NCBI GenBank assembly: GCA_913776825.1
Contig: CAJYPV010000017.1
Span: 124,001 to 188,000 of the forward strand
Length of the DNA stretch: 64,000 nucleotides
Direction: 5' to 3'
From: Burkholderiaceae bacterium
GTDB taxonomy: Bacteria; Pseudomonadota; Gammaproteobacteria; Burkholderiales; Burkholderiaceae_C
The notes beneath the pieces are model-generated. The model worked only from the letters and a program-made list of their open reading frames with translations. It ran no database searches and had not been told where the DNA came from. The position numbers and the translations under genes are program-made. Of the stretch, positions 1 to 8,574 are shown piece by piece (the first letter of the stretch is position 1; each line of letters starts with the position of its first letter).

Positions 1-1
1 G

Positions 2-28
2 TCATCGGCCGCTGGAGACGCACGATGA
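2..28 (+). CDS. Possible 3' end of a gene upstream of the HerA ATPase
   Basis: In frame 2 the window opens with codons for SSAAGDAR followed by TGA at 26-28. That stop shares ATGA with the start of the HerA-type gene at 25. Four-base ATGA overlaps are typical of translationally coupled defence genes, where HerA ATPases usually follow an effector (SIR2, DUF4297 or nuclease proteins). Only eight codons are visible, so the identity of the partner cannot be read and the frame could be open by chance. It is listed because it bears on which system the ATPase belongs to. Confidence 0.3.
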   Translation, partial: SSAAGDAR

Positions 29-1761
29 ACGCCCGGGCTCCCGTCGGGTACGTCGTGGAAATCGACGACGGCGAGATAACACTTAACCTACTTGACCGTC
101 ATCGAGGGCAGCTTGCGTCTCACTCTCAAGGAGTGTCGCCGGTCACTGAGGTCGGCAGCCTTCTCGGCATAGATGCCGGCTCGAGGCTGCTTGTGATGCG
201 CGTGAGAGGCATGAGCTTCGCCGAGCCGCGCGAGGTACACAGACGCACTCGCGTCGGTTCCTCGGATGAGCAGGAACCACTTCGGCATCTGAAGGGCTTC
301 GTTGTAGGCTACCTGACGCGCTCCGCACGAGTCACTCACTTCTCCAATGACTCCCTCGCGACGCCATCGCTTGGTGCCGAAGTTTTTCCCCTGACTAACG
401 ATGAGCAAGGTGCCATCGCTGGGGACTCCACCGAGTTTGTAGTTCCCGTCCAGCTAGGTCGAGACGTTCGCGCAGACCGCTCCGTGACCGTTGGGCTTTC
501 ATCGCTCATCTCGAAGCATGTTGCTGTACTCGGGGCTTCCGGCCATGGGAAGAGCTCATTCAATGCCGCCGTTCTACAGCAGCTAGTGGGCCTTCCGAAC
601 GCCCACGTCGTCATCTTCGACATGAATGGTGAGTACGAGCAAGCACTTGCACCACACATTCCGCAGGGCCGTCTACGCAGCACCACCTTTGGTGGCCCGG
701 ACGGCTACCAGATTCCTTACTTTGCGCTGGGACGTCAGGGGCTCCAACGACTTCTGTTGCCAAGCGAGAAGACCCAAAAGCCGGCCTTGACCTTTGCAGT
801 GGAGGCTCTGAATCGGGTCGTAGAGTTCCCTGGTCTGCAGGGCGTGGGCTTGGTTGGAGACAGGGCACCCCGCCTATTTGATGACTGCCGCGGGGGAAAT
901 GCCACGCTTGCGGAACAAGCAATCGAACTCCTGCGGAGCAGGCAGGCTCAGATATCAGCCATTTGGCCGGGCATGTCTGCGCTCGCGTCCCTGGTTGCAG
1001 ACAGCTACTCCATCAGCCCCAGTCGAGATGGCCCAAAGCGTGACGCCTTCTCCTATGGGAACGTTGCGCCGCTGATATCCAGGATTCGGAGGTTGGTTGA
1101 AGACGAACGTTTCCGCGAGGTCGTGAATGTGGCGAGCGCGAGGTCCACTCTGCCCGGCGCGCTCGATTGGGCAAACGAGTCTCGCGCACTGGTCGAGGAT
1201 ATCTTCGGCACGCGGCAAAGTCCCTGGACAGTCCACATCATCAACTTGCGGCTCGTAGCCCAAGACCTGATGCCACTCGTCCTCGGGTCTCTCTTGGAGC
1301 TCTACGCTTCTGAGCTCTTTCGGCGCGGCCAAGGTGCGAGCCCGGAGACGCTCTTAGTGCTGGAGGAGGCGCACCACTATCTGCGCTCGGTCGGCACTGG
1401 CGACGATGCGAAGGAGAACGCCCTTGCATACGAGAGACTAGCCAAAGAGGGGAGAAAATTCGGCCTCGCGCTCTGGGTGAGCACACAGCGACCTTCAGAG
1501 GTCTCACCTACCGTGCTGTCTCAGTGCGGGACCTGGGCCTGCTTCCGTTTGACGACCGAGCAAGACCTTAATGCAGTCGCCAACGCCACCGAATGGGCCG
1601 ACCGTAGGGACGTCCGGAGAATTGCTGGACTGGCTAAGCGACACGCCATCCTGTTCGGAAGCGGCATCACGATGCCAACGCTCCTTCACACGCGTACGGC
1701 CTCTCCACCGCCGAGGTCCGAGGACCCTGTATTCGAAGAGTGGGCCCGTCTGGAGGACTGA
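25..1761 (+). CDS. HerA-type hexameric DNA-translocase ATPase, defence-associated
   Basis: A 578-residue FtsK/HerA-superfamily ATPase (DUF87). An N-terminal region of about 110 residues is compatible with the HAS-barrel domain. The P-loop GASGHGKS lies at 170-177, the HerA-typical DMNGEYEQ near 198, a Walker B run LLVLEEAHHYL near 441, and STQRPSEV with LSQCGTW in the sensor region. Family knowledge: HerA rings translocate along DNA and, in defence islands, work with an effector such as NurA, SIR2 or DUF4297. No such partner is complete here; the start codon sits in an ATGA overlap with a reading frame ending at 28, and GGAG lies nine bases upstream. A HamA-HamB pair follows after 452 bases. 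Whether the three genes form one system is open. Confidence 0.88.
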   Translation: MNARAPVGYVVEIDDGEITLNLLDRHRGQLASHSQGVSPVTEVGSLLGIDAGSRLLVMRVRGMSFAEPREVHRRTRVGSSDEQEPLRHLKGFVVGYLTRSARVTHFSNDSLATPSLGAEVFPLTNDEQGAIAGDSTEFVVPVQLGRDVRADRSVTVGLSSLISKHVAVLGASGHGKSSFNAAVLQQLVGLPNAHVVIFDMNGEYEQALAPHIPQGRLRSTTFGGPDGYQIPYFALGRQGLQRLLLPSEKTQKPALTFAVEALNRVVEFPGLQGVGLVGDRAPRLFDDCRGGNATLAEQAIELLRSRQAQISAIWPGMSALASLVADSYSISPSRDGPKRDAFSYGNVAPLISRIRRLVEDERFREVVNVASARSTLPGALDWANESRALVEDIFGTRQSPWTVHIINLRLVAQDLMPLVLGSLLELYASELFRRGQGASPETLLVLEEAHHYLRSVGTGDDAKENALAYERLAKEGRKFGLALWVSTQRPSEVSPTVLSQCGTWACFRLTTEQDLNAVANATEWADRRDVRRIAGLAKRHAILFGSGITMPTLLHTRTASPPPRSEDPVFEEWARLED

Positions 1762-2213
1762 GTCAGCCCTTGTCAACTGCAGCAGCCCGCGCTACCGCAT
1801 ACCGCACCAAACGAGGCGCCCCCTTCGAAGGACGTAGTCGGCGGAGGCCTTTTGCCACTTTCGGAAGCAACGCGGCAGGTGGCCAGTACCGCCATCAACT
1901 TGCCGGGACGTCGAAGCTTGCCGCGGCGCCACCGCCTCCCTCAGCGCCGGTACGCCCGCCTATTGTCGAACCTACTCGACAGAGCTTCGTTCCAGGCCAC
2001 GCAGCCTTGCTTCTGCCGATGCATTCTCTTCAGCGCGGCCACAGCGCGTGTTCGCGCGGCACGGCAAACATCATCAGAACCCGACATGCCAGAACCCCTC
2101 ATTCTCGGGATGCAACCTGTAAGAATCGGGTTGCTGAATTCGCATTAACGCGGTGTTCACCGCACGCGTGGCTGCAACAATTGGCTGCATCTAGACCACA
2201 AGATGAGTCGCGA
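1762..2213. other. 452-base gap between the HerA-type gene and hamA
   Basis: No convincing gene is seen. The hamA frame stays open backwards to 1740, but its translation here is Arg/Ser/Pro/Ala-rich and unlike a folded domain, so it is treated as untranslated. A gap this long between the HerA-type gene and hamA suggests hamAB has its own promoter and is not simply coupled to HerA. No hairpin followed by a T-run was found. Confidence 0.5.
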
Positions 2214-3278
2214 ATGGTGGACCCCGACAAGGGACTCATGCAGCTTCAGTCGAGCTTGCAGAGATTGCTTGACCCTGTTGAACTTTCGAGACATGTCTCG
2301 GTCGCCGCGGCGTCCCTGGATGGAGAGGCGCCGAGTACCACCGTGATGTACGTCAAGCTGAAGGAGGACGTCGCGAACGTCCTTAGCCTGGCGGAGTTCC
2401 TTTGGCACAAGGCACCCAACTACGCGCTCTCGCGCAAACGTCGCGAGGAGCTGCAAGCGCAGATATCAAGCGCGCCTAAGGGCGATTTGTCTGTGACTAG
2501 CATCGTGTCTTCTGCGGTGCGTGACTCCTTCCTCGACTTCCGAGAGAAATTCCCTGGCCGCGCAAGCGAGGTAGGCGAGTTGCTGGCCTATTGCGTCGCA
2601 GTCGAACAGCTTGGAGCGACTCAGCTAGCCGCAAAGATGGCCTTGAAGACGAACAGCAACATGCCGGTTCACGGTCTCGACGGAATCCATGCAAAGGTCG
2701 AGAACGGTTGCCTCTACGTCTTCTTCCTCGAATCCAAACTTAGTGCAAGCGCGAGCAGAGGCGCTGCCGAGTTCGCGGAGTCAGTCGCTGATTTTGTCGC
2801 CAGCGCGAAACAGTACGGGCGCGAGTACAACATCGTTAGAGACCTCGGCAATCTGGATGTTCTTCAAGGAGCAGAACGCGAGAACGCTCTGAGGTACTTC
2901 GACGTCCTTGCGCAGGAAACTGTCGTGGACTTGCGTGAACGCCACGTCGGCGTAGTCCTCTACAGCGATAGCAAGGTCTTCGGCTCACTGCCTGCGAAGT
3001 CCGACAGCCATCCAGCCGGCTTCTACGATGCGCACGCCGCCACCAGTTTCAAAGCGGCGCTCCCCGCTCATCAGAAGGCTGCGCACCACCAGTTGACGAA
3101 GCAGAAGGTCGACCCGAAAGGCTGCCGCATCTACTACGTCGCGGTTCCCAGCACGGCCGAAGTCCGCAAGCTCTTCTATGAGTTTATGGGGTACACGCCA
3201 CCAAAGCCAAAGGCGACCCCGAAGAAGAAAGGCCAGCCAACGCAACCACAAGCAGGCAAGAATGGAGCGTCGAAGTGA
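2214..3278 (+). CDS. hamA: HamA-like effector nuclease of a Hachiman/AbpAB-type defence system (DUF1837)
   Basis: A 354-residue protein from the ATG at 2214. The DUF1837/HamA core carries a PD-(D/E)XK-like set: GELLAY with E122, HGLDGIHA with D156, and FFLESKL with E173 and K175. In characterised Hachiman systems HamA is a DNA nuclease held inactive by the HamB helicase and released when HamB meets damaged or phage DNA. The C-terminus is a Lys/Pro/Gln-rich tail (from about residue 325) that looks disordered. The stop overlaps the hamB start as GTGA, so the two are translationally coupled. The start is uncertain: no strong ribosome site precedes 2214 and the frame is open further upstream. All expected catalytic residues are present, so the effector looks intact. 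Confidence 0.85.
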   Translation: MVDPDKGLMQLQSSLQRLLDPVELSRHVSVAAASLDGEAPSTTVMYVKLKEDVANVLSLAEFLWHKAPNYALSRKRREELQAQISSAPKGDLSVTSIVSSAVRDSFLDFREKFPGRASEVGELLAYCVAVEQLGATQLAAKMALKTNSNMPVHGLDGIHAKVENGCLYVFFLESKLSASASRGAAEFAESVADFVASAKQYGREYNIVRDLGNLDVLQGAERENALRYFDVLAQETVVDLRERHVGVVLYSDSKVFGSLPAKSDSHPAGFYDAHAATSFKAALPAHQKAAHHQLTKQKVDPKGCRIYYVAVPSTAEVRKLFYEFMGYTPPKPKATPKKKGQPTQPQAGKNGASK

Positions 3279-5911
3279 GCACCTTCGCAACTGAGCTTTC
3301 CGGCCGATTTTTAGCAAGCGACAAGTACTGGGCCCTCCTCGAGACGTTGCAAGCTGCCGGCGTCAACGAGACGCTGGGGCAACGAATTCTTGTTGAGGCA
3401 CCGACCGAGGAAGAGCTTGCCAAGCTCTTGTATTGCGCCGAGGTCTTCGTGCAGACGGCGGATGAAGAAAAGCTACGACATGCCCAAGAAATTGCCATCC
3501 AAACGCTTCTAGTCACAGAAGGCGCAACCGAGCGTGAGCGCGCGATGAGGCTGCTGACTGAGCTCGGAAATTTTCCCAGCTTGCGCTACGCGGAACTTCG
3601 CTACACGGGCGCAGCTGAATCATTGTTTGGCATGGTGAACCGGAGGGTCTCCGAACAGCTGAACACCGTGAGAATCGGCGATGAGTCGCTTCCGCTTACC
3701 GACTATCAGCGCGGCGTCTGGGCGGCTCTCCCAAAGACTCCTCGAGCGGCGGTCACCGCGCCCACCTCGGCCGGGAAATCGTTCTTAGTCCTTGAGCACC
3801 TTTGCCGAAAGGCAGAGAGCTCACACACTTTCACCGCTGTGTATGTCACGCCAACGCGAGCACTCCTCGCAGAGGTGCTGCAGAAGGTTCAGGTTCGACT
3901 TAAGGGAGACACGAGCATTCGAGTTTCTGCGGTTCCGGCGCTCAGCGCGTCTGCTCCAGCGAGGCAGATTTTCGTGCTGACGCAAGAGCGCCTGAATGTA
4001 CTGCTTGCTGCTGATGATGCGCGATTCAAGCTAGACATGCTTGTTGTGGATGAGGCGCAGAACTTGGCCGAGGACGCTCGCGGCATGATTCTGCAGGACT
4101 GCCTTGAGCGCATTGCTTCTCGCCATCCAAACGCGCAAGTCATCCTGCTGGCACCAGGGGCCACAGGCATGCCGGACGTTGCACGCACCTTCGGCGTCTC
4201 CGACCTGGTGCCGCTCGCCACTCAACTTTCACCGGTCCTTCAGAATCGGATTGTCCTGACGAAGAACGGCGGACGCGGAAAAACCCATGAGCTGAGCATC
4301 GCGCTGATGGGACGCGAGGGTGCTCGACGCCACCTGGGCTCAATTCGCACGAGGCTGTCTTTGGAGAGGAAGACACATCGGCTGGCTACCGTTGCGCTAG
4401 AGCTGTCCGGCGACGGTAAATCTCTTCTCTACGAGACCGGGGCCCGAGAGGCAGAGAAGACTGCGGCGCTATTAGTCGGAATGCTCGAAGCTCGAAATGA
4501 CCGCCCCAGGTCAGCGTCTCTCGGGGAGCTTGCCAAATTCATCCGAGAACACATCCATCCTGAATATCAGCTCGCGGGCATGGTTCAGTGCGGCGTCGCG
4601 TATCACTACGGGAAGATGCCCAACCTCCTCCGGGAGGCGTTGGAGCAGTCGTTTAAGCAAGATGAAGGCGGCCTTCAGTTTCTGGTCTGCACGACCACTC
4701 TCGCGCAGGGCGTCAACCTGCCAGCGCGCAACGTATTCATCGACACGCCCAAACGTGGGCAAGGGAAGCCGCTTCCCCCCGCCCTTCTCTGGAATTTTGC
4801 CGGCCGCGCAGGTCGACTCAACCACGACATCGTCGGGAACATCTTTCTGCTGAACTACGAGGAGTGGGACAGCAAGCCCATGGATAAGTTCGTGCCGTTC
4901 GATGTGAAGCCCGCAATCACCGAAACAATCCGGCACGAACGTCTGAGAATCGTAGAGGCATTGCGCGATGGTGTTCTCCCGCCTCAGACACCAGGGAACG
5001 AGGATGTGGCACGAGTTCGAGCCTGCGCAGGGCTGCTCATGTCACATGTGGCGCGTAGGGATGTCTACTCGTTCCTTGGAAAGGTCATGGACCGACCGAA
5101 CCCTGGCGAGCTGAATGAGTTGGCTCACGCCGCAGAACTTGCCTATAGCCAGCTCGAGCTGCCTGACTACATCGTCGCGCAGAATTGGACGGTGGACCCC
5201 TTTGGTCTTCGTCGCCTGTATGAATTCATACTCGCCAAGATTGAGCAGGAAGAAATCGACGAACTCATTCCCATGAACCCGCACGTTGAGCCTTCCGGGC
5301 ACTACAAACGATTGTTCGGTTTCCTCGTCGAGCGAGTGCATGGCAAGTCCAGAAGCTTTGGAGCCCTTGCCGGGGGACTGGCAGTTCAATGGATGAAAGG
5401 CCTCCCCTATCCAGTCATGTTGAAAGGCTGGCTCCGTGGTCGGCGCATGAGGGAGAGTTCTGAGCGAAGAGCCGCAGGCTTCGCCGGTACAACCCCACCG
5501 AAAGAACGAACGCTGGACGCGCACATTCTCGATGCGTTCCGGCTCATTGAGGATGTCGTTCGTTTCGAGTTCGTGCAGCTCGCGAAGGCTTACCGCGACC
5601 TGCTGTTGCATGCGCTGCGCGAGACCGGAAACGACCATCGCATCCCGGATGTGGAGGACTTTGCCCTCTATCTAGAGCTTGGAATTTCCACTGTGGTCGG
5701 AACAGCCTATGTGGAGCTCGGCCTGTCTCGAATCGCGGCATCCGTGCTTGAGGGCTTGGACGGTGGCGCCGATGTGCGCACGGCTGAAGACGCTCGGCGC
5801 TTCCTCTCCAAGCTCGACCTCAGCTCAGTCAAGGTTGGCCCAATCATTCAGGACGAGCTAACCAGATTGGGACTGACTCCAGCGCAGCCCTCCGGAGAAG
5901 AGATGGCCTGA
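3275..5911 (+). CDS. hamB: HamB-like superfamily 2 helicase of the Hachiman-type system
   Basis: An 878-residue DExH helicase starting at GTG 3275, with GGAG at 3263-3266 as ribosome site. Visible motifs: LTDYQ at 142-145, Walker A TAPTSAGKS at 161-169, TPTRAL near 192, DEAQ at 259-262, CTTTLAQGVNLPARN near 480 and the motif VI run NFAGRAGR near 515, an arrangement seen in Ski2-like helicases. The C-terminal ~350 residues are helical and specific to this family. It follows and overlaps hamA, the standard Hachiman order, and is expected to bind DNA and restrain or deliver HamA. The length and all ATPase motifs look complete. Confidence 0.88.
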   Translation: MSTFATELSGRFLASDKYWALLETLQAAGVNETLGQRILVEAPTEEELAKLLYCAEVFVQTADEEKLRHAQEIAIQTLLVTEGATERERAMRLLTELGNFPSLRYAELRYTGAAESLFGMVNRRVSEQLNTVRIGDESLPLTDYQRGVWAALPKTPRAAVTAPTSAGKSFLVLEHLCRKAESSHTFTAVYVTPTRALLAEVLQKVQVRLKGDTSIRVSAVPALSASAPARQIFVLTQERLNVLLAADDARFKLDMLVVDEAQNLAEDARGMILQDCLERIASRHPNAQVILLAPGATGMPDVARTFGVSDLVPLATQLSPVLQNRIVLTKNGGRGKTHELSIALMGREGARRHLGSIRTRLSLERKTHRLATVALELSGDGKSLLYETGAREAEKTAALLVGMLEARNDRPRSASLGELAKFIREHIHPEYQLAGMVQCGVAYHYGKMPNLLREALEQSFKQDEGGLQFLVCTTTLAQGVNLPARNVFIDTPKRGQGKPLPPALLWNFAGRAGRLNHDIVGNIFLLNYEEWDSKPMDKFVPFDVKPAITETIRHERLRIVEALRDGVLPPQTPGNEDVARVRACAGLLMSHVARRDVYSFLGKVMDRPNPGELNELAHAAELAYSQLELPDYIVAQNWTVDPFGLRRLYEFILAKIEQEEIDELIPMNPHVEPSGHYKRLFGFLVERVHGKSRSFGALAGGLAVQWMKGLPYPVMLKGWLRGRRMRESSERRAAGFAGTTPPKERTLDAHILDAFRLIEDVVRFEFVQLAKAYRDLLLHALRETGNDHRIPDVEDFALYLELGISTVVGTAYVELGLSRIAASVLEGLDGGADVRTAEDARRFLSKLDLSSVKVGPIIQDELTRLGLTPAQPSGEEMA

Positions 5912-6193
5912 CGGCCGGGAGCAATGCGCGCCGTCGGTCCAATCGACCTTCTGCCGCAGGCAAACGACAGCATGTGAATGCTCGCTTTGCCGAGCTTTCC
6001 GCATCCAGATGCTGCGTTGGAGTCAAGTGCCACAAGAACGGAAGCTTGGACACATTAAGAGCGGTAGTTGAGCCTTCTGAGTAGTACCTGGAGCTGCCTT
6101 CGTAGTAGGCGGTTTGCCGTCGCCAGTTGCCGGGCTCGCTTTCCCGAACCAGAACGTCAGAGCGCCCTCCCCCTGTGGCTCGGCCGCAGTCGC
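5912..6193. other. Convergent gap after hamB
   Basis: A 282-base spacer between hamB and the convergent nuclease-like gene. No gene, repeat or clear terminator was recognised. Confidence 0.4.
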
Positions 6194-7750
6194 CTAGCGT
6201 CGCTTGGCCGCTCGTGTCTGCTTGCGGCGTTTTGCGGCTGACCTGCAATCTCCGCGGCGCTTCTTCGGCTGAGTCGCCCCTGCCGTGCGGTCGACGACCC
6301 TGACAGGGGGATAGGTGATTTCGAATTTCACTGGGAAGTCGTGGCGCGGCCGACCGTCCAACACAACCGGCGTATCCGGTCGAAGGATGTCTCGACTCTG
6401 CGCTAACTCCGCGAACGCTTCAATCTCTCCGGCAGAAAGAGTGTCTCCAAGGCGGACGTACAGCATGTCCTGAGTGCCCGGTTGACCGCCAGGTTCGCTG
6501 ACGATACAAACGACCTCTCGTAGCAGAGGCAACCTTGCGGCGAAACCAAGGACGTATGCCCGCGCGTGTTTTGCCCTTTCTGCGCGGTACTCCTGATAGG
6601 CAGCGCCAGTTTCCGGCGTAGCGGCCATGAACACGTAGCCTCGCTGCTTGTCGATAGACACAAGCCTAGTCCGCGCCTGCCCCGGAGGCACATCCTGGGC
6701 GAGGAGGGCCATCAGTTGCTCAACCAAGATTCGCCTGGACAGGCGACTCTCCGACGCCATAGCTCTAAGCACCAACTCATGGTCCGAGCTGAAGTCCGAT
6801 TCCCCGATGACTTGCTCGGCCGTCGCGGCGACGCCAAGCTGCACGTGCGAGCTATGCCATTCGATAATCTCGTCCCAAAGATAGCTGTCGGCGTTGGCGA
6901 AGCGGCGGCCGACCTGCTCAGGTCCATTGCGGTAGCCGAACCAATCGCCCTCTTCCAGGACCATCACGTCCTCGTCGCCCCCGTGGTCGAGAGCTAGACC
7001 TCTGCGACCAGCTATCTCACTCATCATGTACCGCGCGAGAAGGTCTTCCTCGCCAGCAAGATTCACCCAGGGCCGCGCGGTGATGTACGCCTCTTTGGCG
7101 CTTAGATAGTCGACAAGGTCCCTGGCTGTATCAAGCTCCCCCAAGAGTACGTCTACAGCCATCTCGTCGAGCACGTGCACGAACCTTTTGCTTGGTAACG
7201 GGTAGCCAATGTGGAAGGGCACGGCGTAGTGGTCGTTTCCGACTAGCGTCGTACAAAGAATTGGCGTTCCCGAGCTACCCATGCCGAAGAACTTTTCACC
7301 AGCCTTATGGCCACCTCGAGTTACGGCAACAAGGTGGAAGATGGCTTGTTCCGGTTTCGGCAGCGAGATGGGGAATGGAACCGTGCAGAGTGGGTCGAGA
7401 TAGAGCCTCCCCGGGTGGTGCTTGACGAACTTCTCCGCTCCTTCAAGCTGCCTGCAAGACTTTTCAATCGCGGACGAGTACCAGCGACGCCATGCAACAC
7501 CAACGTCGATGCTCTCGTTGAACTGGCAATGCTTATCCGAGAACATGACGATGTGGTCGCCGAAGACCACCAAGAGGTCGCAGAGTTCCGTTCCTGCCCC
7601 TCGCCCGTTCTTCTGGCCGGCATCTCGGAAAACGTTGACATAGCTCCACATCGAGAGAAATGTCCTCTTCGCTAGGCGGCTCAGGATTCGCTCTGAGTCC
7701 GTAGTACCGAGTGCAACCGCAGCAGCGGCCCAAGCTTCGCTCCCTTGCAT
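6194..7750 (-). CDS. Unrecognised 518-residue protein with nuclease-like N-terminus and basic tail
   Basis: Start chosen at ATG 7750 because AGGGGG precedes it; an in-frame ATG at 7762 lacks a ribosome site. Near the N-terminus, ELCDLLVVFGDH (E55, D58, D65) followed by MFSDK (S71, K73) resembles the beta-hairpin of PD-(D/E)XK nucleases, but the usual D/E two residues before the lysine is a serine, so the active site is either altered or this is a fold-only match. The remaining ~400 residues were not recognised. The last 25 residues are dominated by Lys and Arg (KKRR, AAKRRK, RAAKRR), suggesting nucleic-acid contact. It sits convergent to hamAB inside the island and shares its base composition, so a defence role is possible but inferred only from context. 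Confidence 0.6.
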   Translation of the reverse strand: MQGSEAWAAAAVALGTTDSERILSRLAKRTFLSMWSYVNVFRDAGQKNGRGAGTELCDLLVVFGDHIVMFSDKHCQFNESIDVGVAWRRWYSSAIEKSCRQLEGAEKFVKHHPGRLYLDPLCTVPFPISLPKPEQAIFHLVAVTRGGHKAGEKFFGMGSSGTPILCTTLVGNDHYAVPFHIGYPLPSKRFVHVLDEMAVDVLLGELDTARDLVDYLSAKEAYITARPWVNLAGEEDLLARYMMSEIAGRRGLALDHGGDEDVMVLEEGDWFGYRNGPEQVGRRFANADSYLWDEIIEWHSSHVQLGVAATAEQVIGESDFSSDHELVLRAMASESRLSRRILVEQLMALLAQDVPPGQARTRLVSIDKQRGYVFMAATPETGAAYQEYRAERAKHARAYVLGFAARLPLLREVVCIVSEPGGQPGTQDMLYVRLGDTLSAGEIEAFAELAQSRDILRPDTPVVLDGRPRHDFPVKFEITYPPVRVVDRTAGATQPKKRRGDCRSAAKRRKQTRAAKRR

Positions 7751-7873
7751 GCGCCCCCTCATCTGTTTGAAGGGAATCTACCTCGTTCAAGGCGTTTGCC
7801 TCTGATGGCCTCTTGGGGTCTAGAAAGGGGGGGGCATCGAGCACGGAGGCAGCCTGCTCCGGGAGCCGGACAC

Positions 7874-8125
7874 TCAGAGCTTCATGGCGATGGCTCTTGC
7901 AGCGTTTTCAACGGCGAGGCGGGCTGCTGGGCAGTCGAGCTCGAAGCCGGCTCGCGCCAGGCAGCAGAGGAGCTCTTCGAAGGCGATGCGTGCGGACTCA
8001 GCTTTGCTGCCAAGGTCGTCGGTCGGCACGTAGAACCCGCGTTCTAGGCGACTGGCAGTGACGGCCGCGTCGTGCGGCGTCAATTCGAGGCTGATGCCGA
8101 AGGGCAGCGAGAGGGTCGTGTGCAT
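7874..8125 (-). CDS. Small island protein of unknown function
   Basis: An 83-residue ORF. The start at 8125 is preferred over 8143 because AGGAG lies six bases upstream of it. The sequence begins MHTTLSLPFGISLEL and has a central helix-like stretch containing a CC pair; there is no signal peptide or membrane segment and no family was recognised. It is transcribed towards the nuclease-like gene, 123 bases away, and could share its transcript. Its presence at the glmS-proximal edge suggests element-borne accessory DNA. Confidence 0.5.
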   Translation of the reverse strand: MHTTLSLPFGISLELTPHDAAVTASRLERGFYVPTDDLGSKAESARIAFEELLCCLARAGFELDCPAARLAVENAARAIAMKL

Positions 8126-8248
8126 GGGAGGCTCCTGTCCCATGTGTAGCGGTGACGTTTATCGCCGGGCCGGCACGTCAGGCTTGTGCCCTACCCGGCG
8201 ATGGGCGGCCTTGACAGGCCTGGGCGTGAACCGAGCGTCGGCCGCTCG

Positions 8249-8486
8249 TTGTCGCTAAGGGTCGGGCGCCTGGTTTCAACCTTCGGCCCCGGCCAACGTT
8301 GTAGCGACAAGGGAACCGGAGGGGCCTGGGGTCAGAAATTCCACTTCTAATCCCAGCCGCTCCGGCCAATTCCACTTCTAATCCCTGCGTCGATACACTT
8401 TTGCAACACTTTCCAGCGGGGTGAGGGGGAGGGGGTGCCTCCCCATCAGTCGGCGCTAGGTTGGCGAAAAAAGTTCTTTAGCGACA
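8249..8486. repeat. TTGTCGCTA / TAGCGACAA inverted repeats
   Basis: TTGTCGCTA at 8249-8257 and TAGCGACAA at 8302-8310 form a 9-base inverted pair with a 44-base spacer. A third copy, TAGCGACA, is at 8479-8486. They surround the direct repeats at the junction and may be remnants of element ends. Confidence 0.55.
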
Positions 8487-8541
8487 GTGCGTTAGCGCCG
8501 GTTTCTCACGTGCGTGAGGATATGGAATTTCCACTTCTAAT
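8337..8541. repeat. Three direct copies of an AATTCCACTTCTAAT repeat at the island edge
   Basis: AATTCCACTTCTAATCCC is at 8337-8354 and again, identical, at 8368-8385 (31-base period). A shorter copy with one extra T, AATTTCCACTTCTAAT, is at 8526-8541. All three have the same orientation, and the last is 34 bases from the glmS stop. Repeats of this size in series resemble transposase-binding sites at Tn7-like or IS21-like ends; no transposase gene is in the window. Confidence 0.75.
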
Positions 8542-8574
8542 TCACCCCCGCACGACAAAGACCTCGGCCCACCC

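Larger units (their letters stand above)
8126..8574. other. 449-base island/glmS junction without a gene
   Basis: No coding region. It holds three 16-18 base direct repeats (8337-8541), three copies of TAGCGACA in mixed orientation, and the boundary between the island and the glmS 3' flank. GC-rich filler lies between 8385 and 8460. No tRNA and no clear rho-independent terminator for glmS were seen. Confidence 0.6.

Noticed and set aside
1740..2213. A 158-residue N-terminal extension of HamA
   Set aside because: Open frame, but its composition is not protein-like and HamA proteins do not need it.
8541..8562. A proven Tn7 right end at glmS
   Set aside because: No tns genes, only a TGT and repeats; kept as a hypothesis and not as a mobile-element call.
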